Shown one piece after another: positions 16,679 through 25,013 of a stretch of DNA of 64,000 nucleotides. The position numbers and the translations under genes are program-made. The notes under the pieces are model-generated. The model made no database searches, was not told where the DNA came from, and was given only the letters and a program-made list of their open reading frames with translations. Origin of the DNA: UBA1764 sp045642565 (GTDB taxonomy: Bacteria; Bacillota; Clostridia; Peptostreptococcales; Anaerovoracaceae). The stretch is taken from NCBI GenBank assembly GCA_045642565.1, contig JAZUJE010000013.1:62001-126000 (forward strand). The letters run 5' to 3'. The number at the start of each line of letters is the position of its first letter. The first letter of the stretch is position 1.

Positions 16679-18448
16679 TTAACCTCTCTTTGCAGCTTCC
16701 TCTTCTTCCAAAACTCTATAGGCTACTTTACCTACCAAAGTCTTTGGGAGTTCATCCTTAAATTCGATATCTTTAGGCATAGAATATTTAGCTACATGTT
16801 TTGCACAATATCTAAGAATAGAATCCTTGGTTTTTTCGTTTTTTGGAACCCCGGGCTTTAACATAACAAAAGCTTTTACAGCAGTCATTTTATATGTATC
16901 AGGGACACCTATTACACATGACATTTCAACAAGTGGATGTGCGTCAATTATGTTTTCAAGTTGTGCAGGATAGATGTTATATCCCGAACTTACTATCATA
17001 CGTTTCGCTCTACCCTTAAAGTAAATGAATCCATCTGTATCCATAAACCCAAGGTCTCCGGTATGAACCCATGTAAGACCATCATTATGAGTTACTAATG
17101 TCGCCTCAGTTTCCTCTTGATGATTCATATATCCACGCATTACTGTCGGACCTGCAAGTATAATTTCGCCTTCCTCTCCATAAGGAAGTTCTTCTTCTGT
17201 ACCAAGTTTTACAATTTTATAATAAGTATCAGGGAAAGGAATTCCTATACTTCCCTCTTTTGAAAATAGTGGTGGTGTTAAGCAACTTGCTGTAACGCAT
17301 TCCGTTGTCCCATAGCCTTCGCGAATTTGAATTTTTGCATTATGCTGAGCAAGGAAGCTATCCATTTTTTTCTTAAGCTCAATTGATAAGCTATCGCCAC
17401 CAGAGAAAACACCTTTAAGGGATGATAAGTCTGCTGTACTGAATTTTTTCAGTCTAAGCAAAGCCTCAAATAATGTAGGGACTCCGGCAATAAAATTACA
17501 ATTATATTTTGTAATAAGCTTTGCATAAGATTCAGCCGTAAATCTAGGAACAAGTATGCAACGGCCACCTTGTGATAACATTGAATGTATACATACTCCA
17601 AGGCCAAAACCGTGGAAAATAGGCATTGCTGCGAGCATCCTGTCACCAGGCTTAAACATTGGATTGGTTGCAATAATTTGTTGCCCAAGAGCATTAAAGT
17701 TGCCATTTGTAAGGACTATCCCTTTTGTAGTGCCTGTTGTACCACCGGAATACAAAATTACCGCCGGGTCATCACTTGAACGTGACACTTCATAATTCCA
17801 AAAACAAGATCTGCCAAGAGAAATAAATTTTTCCCAACGGATAACCGGAGCATCTGATGGAATACGTTCTATCTTGCGGCCTTCTGTAAGCATATATCCT
17901 GCCCTAACCGGTTTTGAAAGAGCATCTTTAATACTTGCAATAATTAAATTAACCAGCTTTGTATTTTTTCTGATAGCTTCAATTTTGTGGTAAAACTGGT
18001 CAAGTGTAATGCAGCTGACACTATTAGATTCATTTAAATAAAATTCTATTTCCTTTTCTGATGAAAGAGGATGCACCATATTAGCTATTCCACCTATCAT
18101 GTTTACAGCGTAGAACATATATATTGCCTGAGGACAATTTGGCATAGCAATGGTAACCACATCACCAGGTCTGATTCCTATTGTTTTTAAAGATTTTGCG
18201 CATTGTCTGATATTTTTAGCTAAATCTTTATATTTTGTTGATTTGCCCATAAAGTCAAATGCAATATTGTTTGGATATGTTCTGGCAATTTTATCTACAG
18301 CTTCGAACAATGATCCTTGAAAGTAATCTAAATGCATAGGAATATCAGACACCTTAGAGCTTGAAGCCCAAGGTGTGCTTATGCCTTTAACATTTTTCCA
18401 ATCTACACTCCACTCTTTAGTTCCATTAATATAATTAGTGCTATTCAT
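16679..18448 (-). CDS. AMP-forming acyl-CoA ligase
   Basis: This 589-residue ANL-superfamily enzyme has a P-loop YSGGTTGTTKG near 220, GYGTTECVT, HTGDLGFMDTDGF, the hinge-region GRAKRMIVSSGYNIYP and a C-terminal Lys in LPKTLVGKVAY. It should activate a carboxylic acid to an acyl-AMP and then an acyl-CoA. General layout is closest to long- or medium-chain fatty acyl-CoA synthetases. Its start lies inside the 3' end of the acyltransferase-like gene (8-base overlap), so the two proteins are made together and probably act on the same acyl group. Substrate is not assignable by reading. Confidence 0.9.
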   Translation of the reverse strand: MNSTNYINGTKEWSVDWKNVKGISTPWASSSKVSDIPMHLDYFQGSLFEAVDKIARTYPNNIAFDFMGKSTKYKDLAKNIRQCAKSLKTIGIRPGDVVTIAMPNCPQAIYMFYAVNMIGGIANMVHPLSSEKEIEFYLNESNSVSCITLDQFYHKIEAIRKNTKLVNLIIASIKDALSKPVRAGYMLTEGRKIERIPSDAPVIRWEKFISLGRSCFWNYEVSRSSDDPAVILYSGGTTGTTKGIVLTNGNFNALGQQIIATNPMFKPGDRMLAAMPIFHGFGLGVCIHSMLSQGGRCILVPRFTAESYAKLITKYNCNFIAGVPTLFEALLRLKKFSTADLSSLKGVFSGGDSLSIELKKKMDSFLAQHNAKIQIREGYGTTECVTASCLTPPLFSKEGSIGIPFPDTYYKIVKLGTEEELPYGEEGEIILAGPTVMRGYMNHQEETEATLVTHNDGLTWVHTGDLGFMDTDGFIYFKGRAKRMIVSSGYNIYPAQLENIIDAHPLVEMSCVIGVPDTYKMTAVKAFVMLKPGVPKNEKTKDSILRYCAKHVAKYSMPKDIEFKDELPKTLVGKVAYRVLEEEEAAKRG

Positions 18449-19262
18449 AATTTACAGTCTCTTTTAATTCCCTTTCCAGTAATTCAGGATGTTGTGTTAA
18501 ATATTTCAAAAGCTTCACGGTCTTTGAATAGTAATAACCATCAGCTAAGCGTTCATCTATTGTTAAGCCTAAGTCTACCTTATTATCTTTGATTTCTCCA
18601 ATTAAACAGAATATAGAATTCGTTCCCCAATTGGTAAGATGGTGATATCCTGATTTAAGTCCAATAGAACCAACATTAGAAAAAAGTACTGTTGTATAAT
18701 ATGGGTCAGATCCTATTAACGAATTAGGAACCCATCCATGTTTATCTAAAAAGCAAATGAATTTTACTGCCGGACGAGATATCCACCTTGGCAATTTATT
18801 AAATGTATCCATCGCATCAGAAGATGTATCAAGCTTTTCAGTTCTTACTGAGCTAATCTGTTCATACAACTTATTATGTAAAGTATAAATCGTATCATCT
18901 TCTTCACATTTCAAAATAGCCAAACCTTCGGTACCTTCATCCGAAAACAGTTTTTTGACTACAAATGATGCACTCATCCATTTACGCTGATACATGGTAT
19001 CGTTGGCAATAAAACGATTCATCTTAGGTCTAAGACAAACTGCTTTCATAAGGCATGTTACCAAAACATGAAACATGGTATATTTAAACTTTGCATTTTC
19101 AGGCTTTGCATTTTCTTTTTCGAGCCATTCATTTATAGCGGTCAAATCTATCCGTTCACTGATATATGCTTCATTGTTACATCTGCCGGGATAAATGAGC
19201 GGCGTAATAAAGTGCATTGGATCTATATCTCTTATTAGGTATCCGTCTTTCCTATCTCTCAT
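18441..19262 (-). CDS. CAT/E2-fold acyltransferase-like protein with altered active-site motif
   Basis: The 273-residue protein resembles the catalytic domain of 2-oxoacid dehydrogenase E2/chloramphenicol acetyltransferase: an N-terminal strand with FHVLVTCLMKAVCLRP and a C-terminal half with TTVLFSNVGSIGL, NSIFCLIGEI and TIDERLADGYYYSKTV. In classical E2 proteins the last block is DHRxxDG with a catalytic His; here position 237 is Glu (DERLADG). No lipoyl or E1/E3-binding domain is present. It may therefore be catalytically different or use another His such as those in YHHL. It is the first gene of the operon, overlapping the acyl-CoA ligase gene by 8 bases, which suggests transfer of, or binding to, the acyl-CoA made by the ligase. 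Confidence 0.75.
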   Translation of the reverse strand: MRDRKDGYLIRDIDPMHFITPLIYPGRCNNEAYISERIDLTAINEWLEKENAKPENAKFKYTMFHVLVTCLMKAVCLRPKMNRFIANDTMYQRKWMSASFVVKKLFSDEGTEGLAILKCEEDDTIYTLHNKLYEQISSVRTEKLDTSSDAMDTFNKLPRWISRPAVKFICFLDKHGWVPNSLIGSDPYYTTVLFSNVGSIGLKSGYHHLTNWGTNSIFCLIGEIKDNKVDLGLTIDERLADGYYYSKTVKLLKYLTQHPELLERELKETVNYE

Positions 19263-19298
19263 AATTATTCCTTCACTATTTATGCAAAAGCAAAAACA

Positions 19299-19316
19299 CT
19301 AGCGCATTGACGCTAG
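19299..19316. repeat. Small dyad in the leader of the minus-strand operon
   Basis: CTAGCG and CGCTAG flank a 6-base centre between the minus-strand promoter and the first gene. It could be an operator or a short leader hairpin; no regulator gene is adjacent. Confidence 0.35.
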
Positions 19317-19333
19317 CGACAATTTCCTTCATT

Positions 19334-19342
19334 ATTATACCA
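19334..19342 (-). promoter_or_regulatory. Extended -10 promoter of the 19262-7567 operon
   Basis: The minus strand reads TGGTATAAT, an extended -10 element, about 70 bases before the first start codon. No good -35 is seen, as is usual for extended -10 promoters. The same nine bases occur before the transporter gene that begins the NRPS operon (42633-42641). Confidence 0.6.
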
Positions 19343-19357
19343 CAAAATTAGTATTTT

Positions 19358-19388
19358 TTGCCCACATCTACTAAGCAACTGATATAAT
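19358..19388 (+). promoter_or_regulatory. Promoter of abfD
   Basis: TGATATAAT (perfect -10 at 19383-19388 with the extended TG) lies about 38 bases before the abfD start; a weak -35, TTGCCC at 19358-19363, is 19 bases upstream. GGAGG precedes the ATG. Confidence 0.55.
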
Positions 19389-19426
19389 GAAAATAATCGA
19401 ATAAATAATAAATATGGAGGTAAATT

Positions 19427-20896
19427 ATGGCACTTATGACAGGAAAGGAATATATAGATTCCTTAAGAAAACTAAACACCAGAGTATATATGTTTGGCGA
19501 AAAAATCGAAAACTGGGTAGATCATCCAATGATCAGGCCTTCGATAAACAGCGTGGCAATGACTTATGATTTAGCACAAATGCCAGAATATGCAGATATT
19601 ATGACTGCAAAATCCAATTTAACCGGAAGAACAGTAAATCGTTTTTCACATCTGCACCAATCCACAGAGGATCTAAAAAACAAGGTTAAGATGCAGCGTC
19701 TTTTAGGGCAAAAAACCGCTTCATGTTTCCAAAGATGTGTTGGTATGGATGCTTTTAATGCCGTATACTCCACTACTTTTGAGATAGACCAAAAATACGG
19801 AACTCCATATTTTGAAAATTTTAAAAAATTCTTAATATATGTCCAAGACAATGATTTAACTGTAGACGGAGCAATGACAGACCCTAAAGGCGATCGTTCA
19901 AAAGCTCCTCATGAGCAAACAGATCCCGATGTGTTTGTCCATGTTGTAGAACGCAGAAATGATGGAATTGTAGTTTGCGGAGCTAAGGCCCATCAAACAG
20001 GCTCAATAAACTCTCATTGGCATTTAATAATGCCAACCCAAACAATGAGTGAAGCCGATAAAGATTATGCTGTAAGCTTTGCTTGCCCAAGTGATGCCGA
20101 TGGATTATATATGGTCTATGGACGTCAATCCTGCGATACAAGAAAACTTGAACAGGCAGGAGATACAGGAAATCCATGTTTTGGCGGACAAGAAGCTCTT
20201 GTTGTATTAGATCATGTATTTATCCCTAACGAATATATATTTATGAATGGCGAATATGATTTCTCCGGAATATTGGTTGAAAGATTTGCAGGTTACCACC
20301 GCCAGAGCTACGGCGGATGCAAAGTTGGAGTTGGTGATGTTTTGATTGGCGCAGCAGCTTTAATAGCTGAATATAACGGAGTTAATAAGAATGCAATTGT
20401 TAAAGATAAGATTATCGAAATGACGCATCTTAACGAAACATTGTATGCTTGTGGTATTGCTTGCTCTGCAGAAGGCAAACAAACCGAAGCCGGGAATTAT
20501 CAAATTGATATGCTGCTTGCAAACATTTGCAAACAAAATGTTACAAGATTCCCATATGAAATTGTAAGGTTAGCAGAAGACCTTGCCGGAGGGCTTCTTG
20601 TAACTATGCCTTCTGATAAAGATTTTAAATCTGACACAGTAGTTGGAAAGAGTGGAGAAACACTCAGCGATATTTGCAACAAATACTATATGGCAAAAGA
20701 TAGCGTATCAACAGAAGATAAACGCAAACTATTAAGATTCTTAGAGAATCTTTGCCTTGGCTCGGCCGCTGTTGGATACAGAACAGAATCTATGCACGGA
20801 GCTGGTTCCCCGCAAGCTCAGCGCATCATGATACAAAGACAAAGCGATATTGAAGAGAAAAAACAATTCGCAAAAGATATAGCAGGAATTAAATAG
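19427..20896 (+). CDS. abfD: 4-Hydroxybutyryl-CoA dehydratase / vinylacetyl-CoA isomerase
   Basis: This 489-residue flavin and [4Fe-4S] radical enzyme converts 4-hydroxybutyryl-CoA to crotonyl-CoA. The four expected cluster ligands are visible: C100 and C104 (CFQRC), H291 (GYHRQ) and C298 (GGC), matching the Cys99/Cys103/His292/Cys299 pattern of the Clostridium aminobutyricum enzyme to within one residue. Blocks EQTDPDVFVHVVERR and AKAHQTGSINSHW are typical of the family and of flavin binding. The gene stands alone between its own promoter and terminator; the 4-hydroxybutyrate dehydrogenase and CoA-transferase usually beside it are absent here. It implies fermentation of 4-aminobutyrate, succinate or 4-hydroxybutyrate to butyrate-type products. 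Confidence 0.93.
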   Translation: MALMTGKEYIDSLRKLNTRVYMFGEKIENWVDHPMIRPSINSVAMTYDLAQMPEYADIMTAKSNLTGRTVNRFSHLHQSTEDLKNKVKMQRLLGQKTASCFQRCVGMDAFNAVYSTTFEIDQKYGTPYFENFKKFLIYVQDNDLTVDGAMTDPKGDRSKAPHEQTDPDVFVHVVERRNDGIVVCGAKAHQTGSINSHWHLIMPTQTMSEADKDYAVSFACPSDADGLYMVYGRQSCDTRKLEQAGDTGNPCFGGQEALVVLDHVFIPNEYIFMNGEYDFSGILVERFAGYHRQSYGGCKVGVGDVLIGAAALIAEYNGVNKNAIVKDKIIEMTHLNETLYACGIACSAEGKQTEAGNYQIDMLLANICKQNVTRFPYEIVRLAEDLAGGLLVTMPSDKDFKSDTVVGKSGETLSDICNKYYMAKDSVSTEDKRKLLRFLENLCLGSAAVGYRTESMHGAGSPQAQRIMIQRQSDIEEKKQFAKDIAGIK

Positions 20897-20898
20897 TA

Positions 20899-20930
20899 AA
20901 AAGACTTGGCTTTTGCCAAGTCTTTTTTAT
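20899..20930 (+). terminator. Bidirectional terminator between abfD and HAD gene
   Basis: AAGACTTGGC and GCCAAGTCTT pair around a TTTT loop, with T-runs on both strands. It overlaps the end of the convergent HAD phosphatase gene by a few bases and serves both units. Confidence 0.92.
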
Positions 20931-21742
20931 AATAAATATTTTTTTATTACTTCTACTATACCTCCATGGTCACAATCAGAGACCACCACATCAGACAATG
21001 TCTTAATATGGCTATTTGCATTTCCCATCGCTACGCTAAGCCCTGCAGCTCTTAACATTTCCTCATCATTATCAGCGTCCCCAACAGCAATAGTTTCCGA
21101 AATATTTATCCCCAAATGATCACACAAAACCTTTAAACCACTCGCTTTAGAAATTCCCAAAGGAGAACATTCCAACGATTTTTCTTCTGCATAGCATTTT
21201 GTAATAGGCATACAATCTAAGACCTTATCAAGTCGCGCCCTTACATCGATATCCCTGCAATAGAAGTTAAACTTATACACCTTATATGGATTCTTTAAAA
21301 AATCTTCATAGATATCATCATGAAAAGTGCAGACATCTTTGAACAAACCTTTATATACGCCCATGCCATAATCCCATATATTATCATAATGATTTGTTTG
21401 CATATGAGATTCTGTACCATGCAAATGAATCGCAGCATCATAGTTTTTTCCCAACTCGAAAATTTTTACTATATCAGCATAATTCAAAGGCTTTTCAAAA
21501 ATAATTTCATCAGTTTGATTGTTGATTATTAATGCCCCGCTTATAGACATAAGATATTCAACCATTGGTACCAAACTACGATATCTGGCAAGTTCTCTTA
21601 AATTTCTTCCTGTTGCAATGCAAATATATTTACCATTATCAGCAGCAAGTTTCATAGCATCTATACTGTCTTGCCTTATTTGTTTATTTGAATCAAGCAG
21701 CGTCCCATCCATGTCGAACGCTATAAGTTTATATTTATTCAT
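20927..21742 (-). CDS. HAD-superfamily (Cof-type) sugar phosphatase
   Basis: A 271-residue Cof/IIB-type HAD hydrolase. Motif I DMDGTLLDSN at the N-terminus carries the nucleophile Asp; motif II is within SISGALI; motif III is around SKASGLKVL; motif IV is AVGDADNDEEML. Such proteins dephosphorylate sugar phosphates, FMN or similar. I choose the ATG at 21742, as family members begin a few residues before the motif I strand; a TTG at 21751 is possible. It overlaps the 3' end of the alpha/beta hydrolase gene by 8 bases and is the last gene of a three-gene operon. Substrate unknown. Confidence 0.9.
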   Translation of the reverse strand: MNKYKLIAFDMDGTLLDSNKQIRQDSIDAMKLAADNGKYICIATGRNLRELARYRSLVPMVEYLMSISGALIINNQTDEIIFEKPLNYADIVKIFELGKNYDAAIHLHGTESHMQTNHYDNIWDYGMGVYKGLFKDVCTFHDDIYEDFLKNPYKVYKFNFYCRDIDVRARLDKVLDCMPITKCYAEEKSLECSPLGISKASGLKVLCDHLGINISETIAVGDADNDEEMLRAAGLSVAMGNANSHIKTLSDVVVSDCDHGGIVEVIKKYLL

Positions 21743-22547
21743 GTTTATCAAAGAAGTCTCTTACTATCTCAAGGTATGTTTCATCTTCATCATAAGCCGA
21801 ATGAGCTTGAGCTTTACACACATGAAGCTTGCAATTCAAAAGATGAGAAAGCTCAACGGAAGCCTCAAGCCCAAAGATTTTATCATTTTCTGCTCCCATA
21901 ATCAAAGATGGGCATTGAATATTATAAACTGTTTCTCGAACATCAAACATATCAATAGCATCAATAAGAGCAATAAAACGTTCAGCTTGCTCTTGGTTTC
22001 CAAGACCATATATCCTTTCAAGAGCACCCGCATTATCATTCAAAAATTTATCCGAATAAATATGTTTATACAAATTTTTGTTAAAGTTATAAATGTCTCC
22101 TGAATTTAAGTAGCCCCTACTTTCAACCCAGGTTGCTCTGGATATAGGGGTCGACCATGCTGCGCTCGAGCCTATCACCATTGCCTCTACCATTTCCGGA
22201 TGCCTAAGAGCCAAGGCTAGAGTTATCATTCCACCTTGTGATACTCCTAGAAATTTCGCACTGCTTATAGATATGCTTTTTAATACTCTATATAAATCTT
22301 CTGCAAGATCTTCTATTGTACAATCTCTTTTAAGTTTAATCTTGCGATCAAAAACATAGCAGCTATAATCTGCAAAATTCTCTCTATATCTTGCGGCAAT
22401 GGCGGCACCAAAACCTTCAAAGCCGCGTAGAGAAATTCCTGAAACAACAACTAAATTTTTTGAGCCTTCACCAAATTTCACACAGTGAATATATGTATTA
22501 TCAATAGGAAACTTAACTTCTTCCATAGCTGATTTATCTGTTTTCAT
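21735..22547 (-). CDS. Alpha/beta hydrolase
   Basis: The 270-residue alpha/beta-fold protein has a nucleophile elbow GVSQGG near 100, an acid region MGAENDKIFG and a late His in QAHSAYDED, forming a plausible Ser-Asp-His triad. No signal peptide is seen, so it is cytoplasmic. The ATG at 22547 overlaps the 3' end of the GH3 gene by 14 bases; a second ATG at 22526 is possible and neither has a strong ribosome binding site, which suggests coupling to upstream translation. It is an esterase or peptidase-like enzyme; substrate unknown. Confidence 0.85.
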   Translation of the reverse strand: MKTDKSAMEEVKFPIDNTYIHCVKFGEGSKNLVVVSGISLRGFEGFGAAIAARYRENFADYSCYVFDRKIKLKRDCTIEDLAEDLYRVLKSISISSAKFLGVSQGGMITLALALRHPEMVEAMVIGSSAAWSTPISRATWVESRGYLNSGDIYNFNKNLYKHIYSDKFLNDNAGALERIYGLGNQEQAERFIALIDAIDMFDVRETVYNIQCPSLIMGAENDKIFGLEASVELSHLLNCKLHVCKAQAHSAYDEDETYLEIVRDFFDKHE

Positions 22548-24882
22548 AAAGCATTTGAACAGCCTGAGCTCTTGTACATGGAGATGCACTGTCTAAACTA
22601 CTATATTCAATAGCTGTTCCTTTATATCTTTCAATAAACTTCACAATTTCATTTACTTTACACAAGGTATTAGGACTAAATGTTGTTGCCGAAGTTCCTA
22701 AAGCTATCCCCTTAGACGCAGCCCATGAAACTGCTTGAGCATAATACATGTCATTTGAAACATCAGAGAACTTTGCATTATATTCAACTTTCGGACAGCC
22801 CGCAGCCCTCCATAAAAATGTGATTATTTGAGCACGACTGCAACAAATATCAGGTCCAAATGTCAACATCGACGTTCCCGTTGTTATGTTATTTTCTAAA
22901 GCCCAATCTAATGCAGTGCTATAAGAAGAATCTGCCGCAATATCTGTAAAGTATGATGAAGCATTCCATGCTGACATTCCATATCCGCTTGGATATAAAA
23001 GTTCGTTTGTATACTTATAGCTTGAATCAATCTTATAGATATTTACCGGGAGCTTTGCAGATGGAATAAATTCTCCAAATAAAGCAGCAACTGCTACCGG
23101 TAAATTCGGACCATATGCCGCAGTCTCACCATTGTAATTTGTCGGAGCAACATTCATACCTTTACAATTATAAGCAACAACTATCGCATCCGCAGCTTGA
23201 TAACGAGCAATGTCATAAGGAAGCAAAATGCTGATTACTGCAACCTTCTTGTTCTTTTCATGACTGTACTTAAGCAAGCTATCAACAAAAGCAGCTTGCC
23301 ATCCGGATGCCGAAGCAGGATCATAACTTGTCGAACCTGATGTTTCAGTATCTATGATAATAGCATCAGCCTTATTGATTTTAGCTTGCAATTTTGAGTC
23401 AAGGCTTGTTAATTTTGTATATGAAATAAATTCACATTTTGCATTAGCGTTGATAACGCCCTCTTCTTTTAATTTAGAAACCGCATATTGCATTGAAGTG
23501 GCCTCATTGCTATATGCTGCGAAAAAGAGAATGTTGCTATTCTTATTTGTCTGGATTGGAAGCATATGATTGTTTTTTACTAAAGTAATAGTTTTTTGTG
23601 TAATCTGCCATTCCTTATCATGATTTGCTTTTGATCCAACTACTTCCAATGCTTTTGAAATCTGAACATCCTTATCAAGCTTTAAATCAATTATTGATCT
23701 TGAAATCTTAAGCTTTAATATTCTGCTAACAGCTGCATTAATCGTTGATTCTGAAATCTTTCCGCTGCGAACCATGCTTGCGATACCATTAATATATTCA
23801 GAATATGCATCTAAACCTTCCTGAGAACTTGCTTCAACAGGCATAAGTAAAATATCAACACCGGCATTAATTGCCAAGCGAGCAGCATCCATCCTATCAA
23901 AATGTTGTGCAATTGCGCCCATATTCATTGCATCTGTACATACAACGCCTTTAAAGCCAAGCTTATTTCTCAATATCCCATTTATAATTGTTTTTGATAA
24001 AGTTGCAGGCAAAGTGATTTCTTCACCTGTTAATTTTGATGTATAAGTAGTCTTTTCAATTTGCGGATACTGAATATGTGCAGTCATAACCACGTCTGCA
24101 CCTGCTTTAATTCCTGCAGTGAAAGGTATAAGTTCACAGGATTGAAGTTCTGCTGAAGATTTATTTATACTTGGCAAACCACTATGGCTATCTGTTACAG
24201 TATCGCCATGTCCAGGAAAATGTTTTAAAGCACTAATCACATTAGCTTCATTTAAAGCAGCAACATATGCAGTGCACATATTCGAAACGACATTTGGATT
24301 ATCAGAGAATGAACGGACTCCAATAACAGGATTTGCCGGATTATTATTCACATCACAATCCGGAGCAAAATCAACATTAAAGCCCTCTGCGGACAATTCT
24401 TGCGCGATGATACTTGCAGCTGCTTTTGTAAGTTCTGTATCGTTTGCAGCTCCAAGAGCCATATTTCCGCAACCTGCTGTTCCTGTATTTAATCTATAAA
24501 CATATCCGCCCTCTTGGTCTACAGACATCAGCAAAGGGATTCCAGCACGCGAAGATAAAGCAGCCTCTTGCATATCACAAATTAATTTTGCAGTTTGCGC
24601 TGTTCCTTGAGTGTTCTCACTAAACAGAATAATCCCACCAAAACCATATTTTGAAATTGCTCCTCTGATATTGGCATTTAGCTCAGTTAATTTCACACTT
24701 GTTCCATCATCTTGAGTCCAGGTTCTGAACGCCGGCATAATCATTTGAGCAATTTTCTCTTCAAGTGTTAATGAATTCAGTATTTTGTTTACTTGATTTC
24801 CATTTTCTGCCACAGAAATAACTACAAGTCCTAAGACCATAGATAAGCAAATTATTATTGCTATTATCTTTCTTAAAAACAT
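22534..24882 (-). CDS. Secreted GH3 beta-N-acetylhexosaminidase-like glycosidase with SLH domains
   Basis: The 782-residue protein starts with a signal peptide (about 1-25), then a GH3 catalytic domain. KHFPGHGDTVTDSH at 220-233 is the His/Asp loop of NagZ-type enzymes and CTDAMNMG at 315-322 holds the nucleophile D317. A second GH3 C-domain-like region follows (about 420-630). Two S-layer homology repeats (about 643-695 and 704-756) and a short third end remain at the C-terminus, which should anchor the enzyme to cell-wall polymer. It likely trims N-acetylglucosaminides of peptidoglycan or host glycans at the surface. AAGGAG precedes the ATG at 24882. It is the first gene of a three-gene operon. 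Confidence 0.92.
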   Translation of the reverse strand: MFLRKIIAIIICLSMVLGLVVISVAENGNQVNKILNSLTLEEKIAQMIMPAFRTWTQDDGTSVKLTELNANIRGAISKYGFGGIILFSENTQGTAQTAKLICDMQEAALSSRAGIPLLMSVDQEGGYVYRLNTGTAGCGNMALGAANDTELTKAAASIIAQELSAEGFNVDFAPDCDVNNNPANPVIGVRSFSDNPNVVSNMCTAYVAALNEANVISALKHFPGHGDTVTDSHSGLPSINKSSAELQSCELIPFTAGIKAGADVVMTAHIQYPQIEKTTYTSKLTGEEITLPATLSKTIINGILRNKLGFKGVVCTDAMNMGAIAQHFDRMDAARLAINAGVDILLMPVEASSQEGLDAYSEYINGIASMVRSGKISESTINAAVSRILKLKISRSIIDLKLDKDVQISKALEVVGSKANHDKEWQITQKTITLVKNNHMLPIQTNKNSNILFFAAYSNEATSMQYAVSKLKEEGVINANAKCEFISYTKLTSLDSKLQAKINKADAIIIDTETSGSTSYDPASASGWQAAFVDSLLKYSHEKNKKVAVISILLPYDIARYQAADAIVVAYNCKGMNVAPTNYNGETAAYGPNLPVAVAALFGEFIPSAKLPVNIYKIDSSYKYTNELLYPSGYGMSAWNASSYFTDIAADSSYSTALDWALENNITTGTSMLTFGPDICCSRAQIITFLWRAAGCPKVEYNAKFSDVSNDMYYAQAVSWAASKGIALGTSATTFSPNTLCKVNEIVKFIERYKGTAIEYSSLDSASPCTRAQAVQMLYENR

Positions 24883-25013
24883 CTCAAACTCCTTATAATA
24901 TCAATCAATACCTTTATATTATATATCAACACCCAAACAATTTGAATATAAAAGATACAATACACTCTATCTATGTTAAAATGTACATGCAATATATAGA
25001 GAGGATAGTAATT

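Noticed and set aside
21519..22103. Plus-strand frame of 194 codons
   Set aside because: It is antisense to the HAD phosphatase and hydrolase genes, without motifs or a ribosome site.
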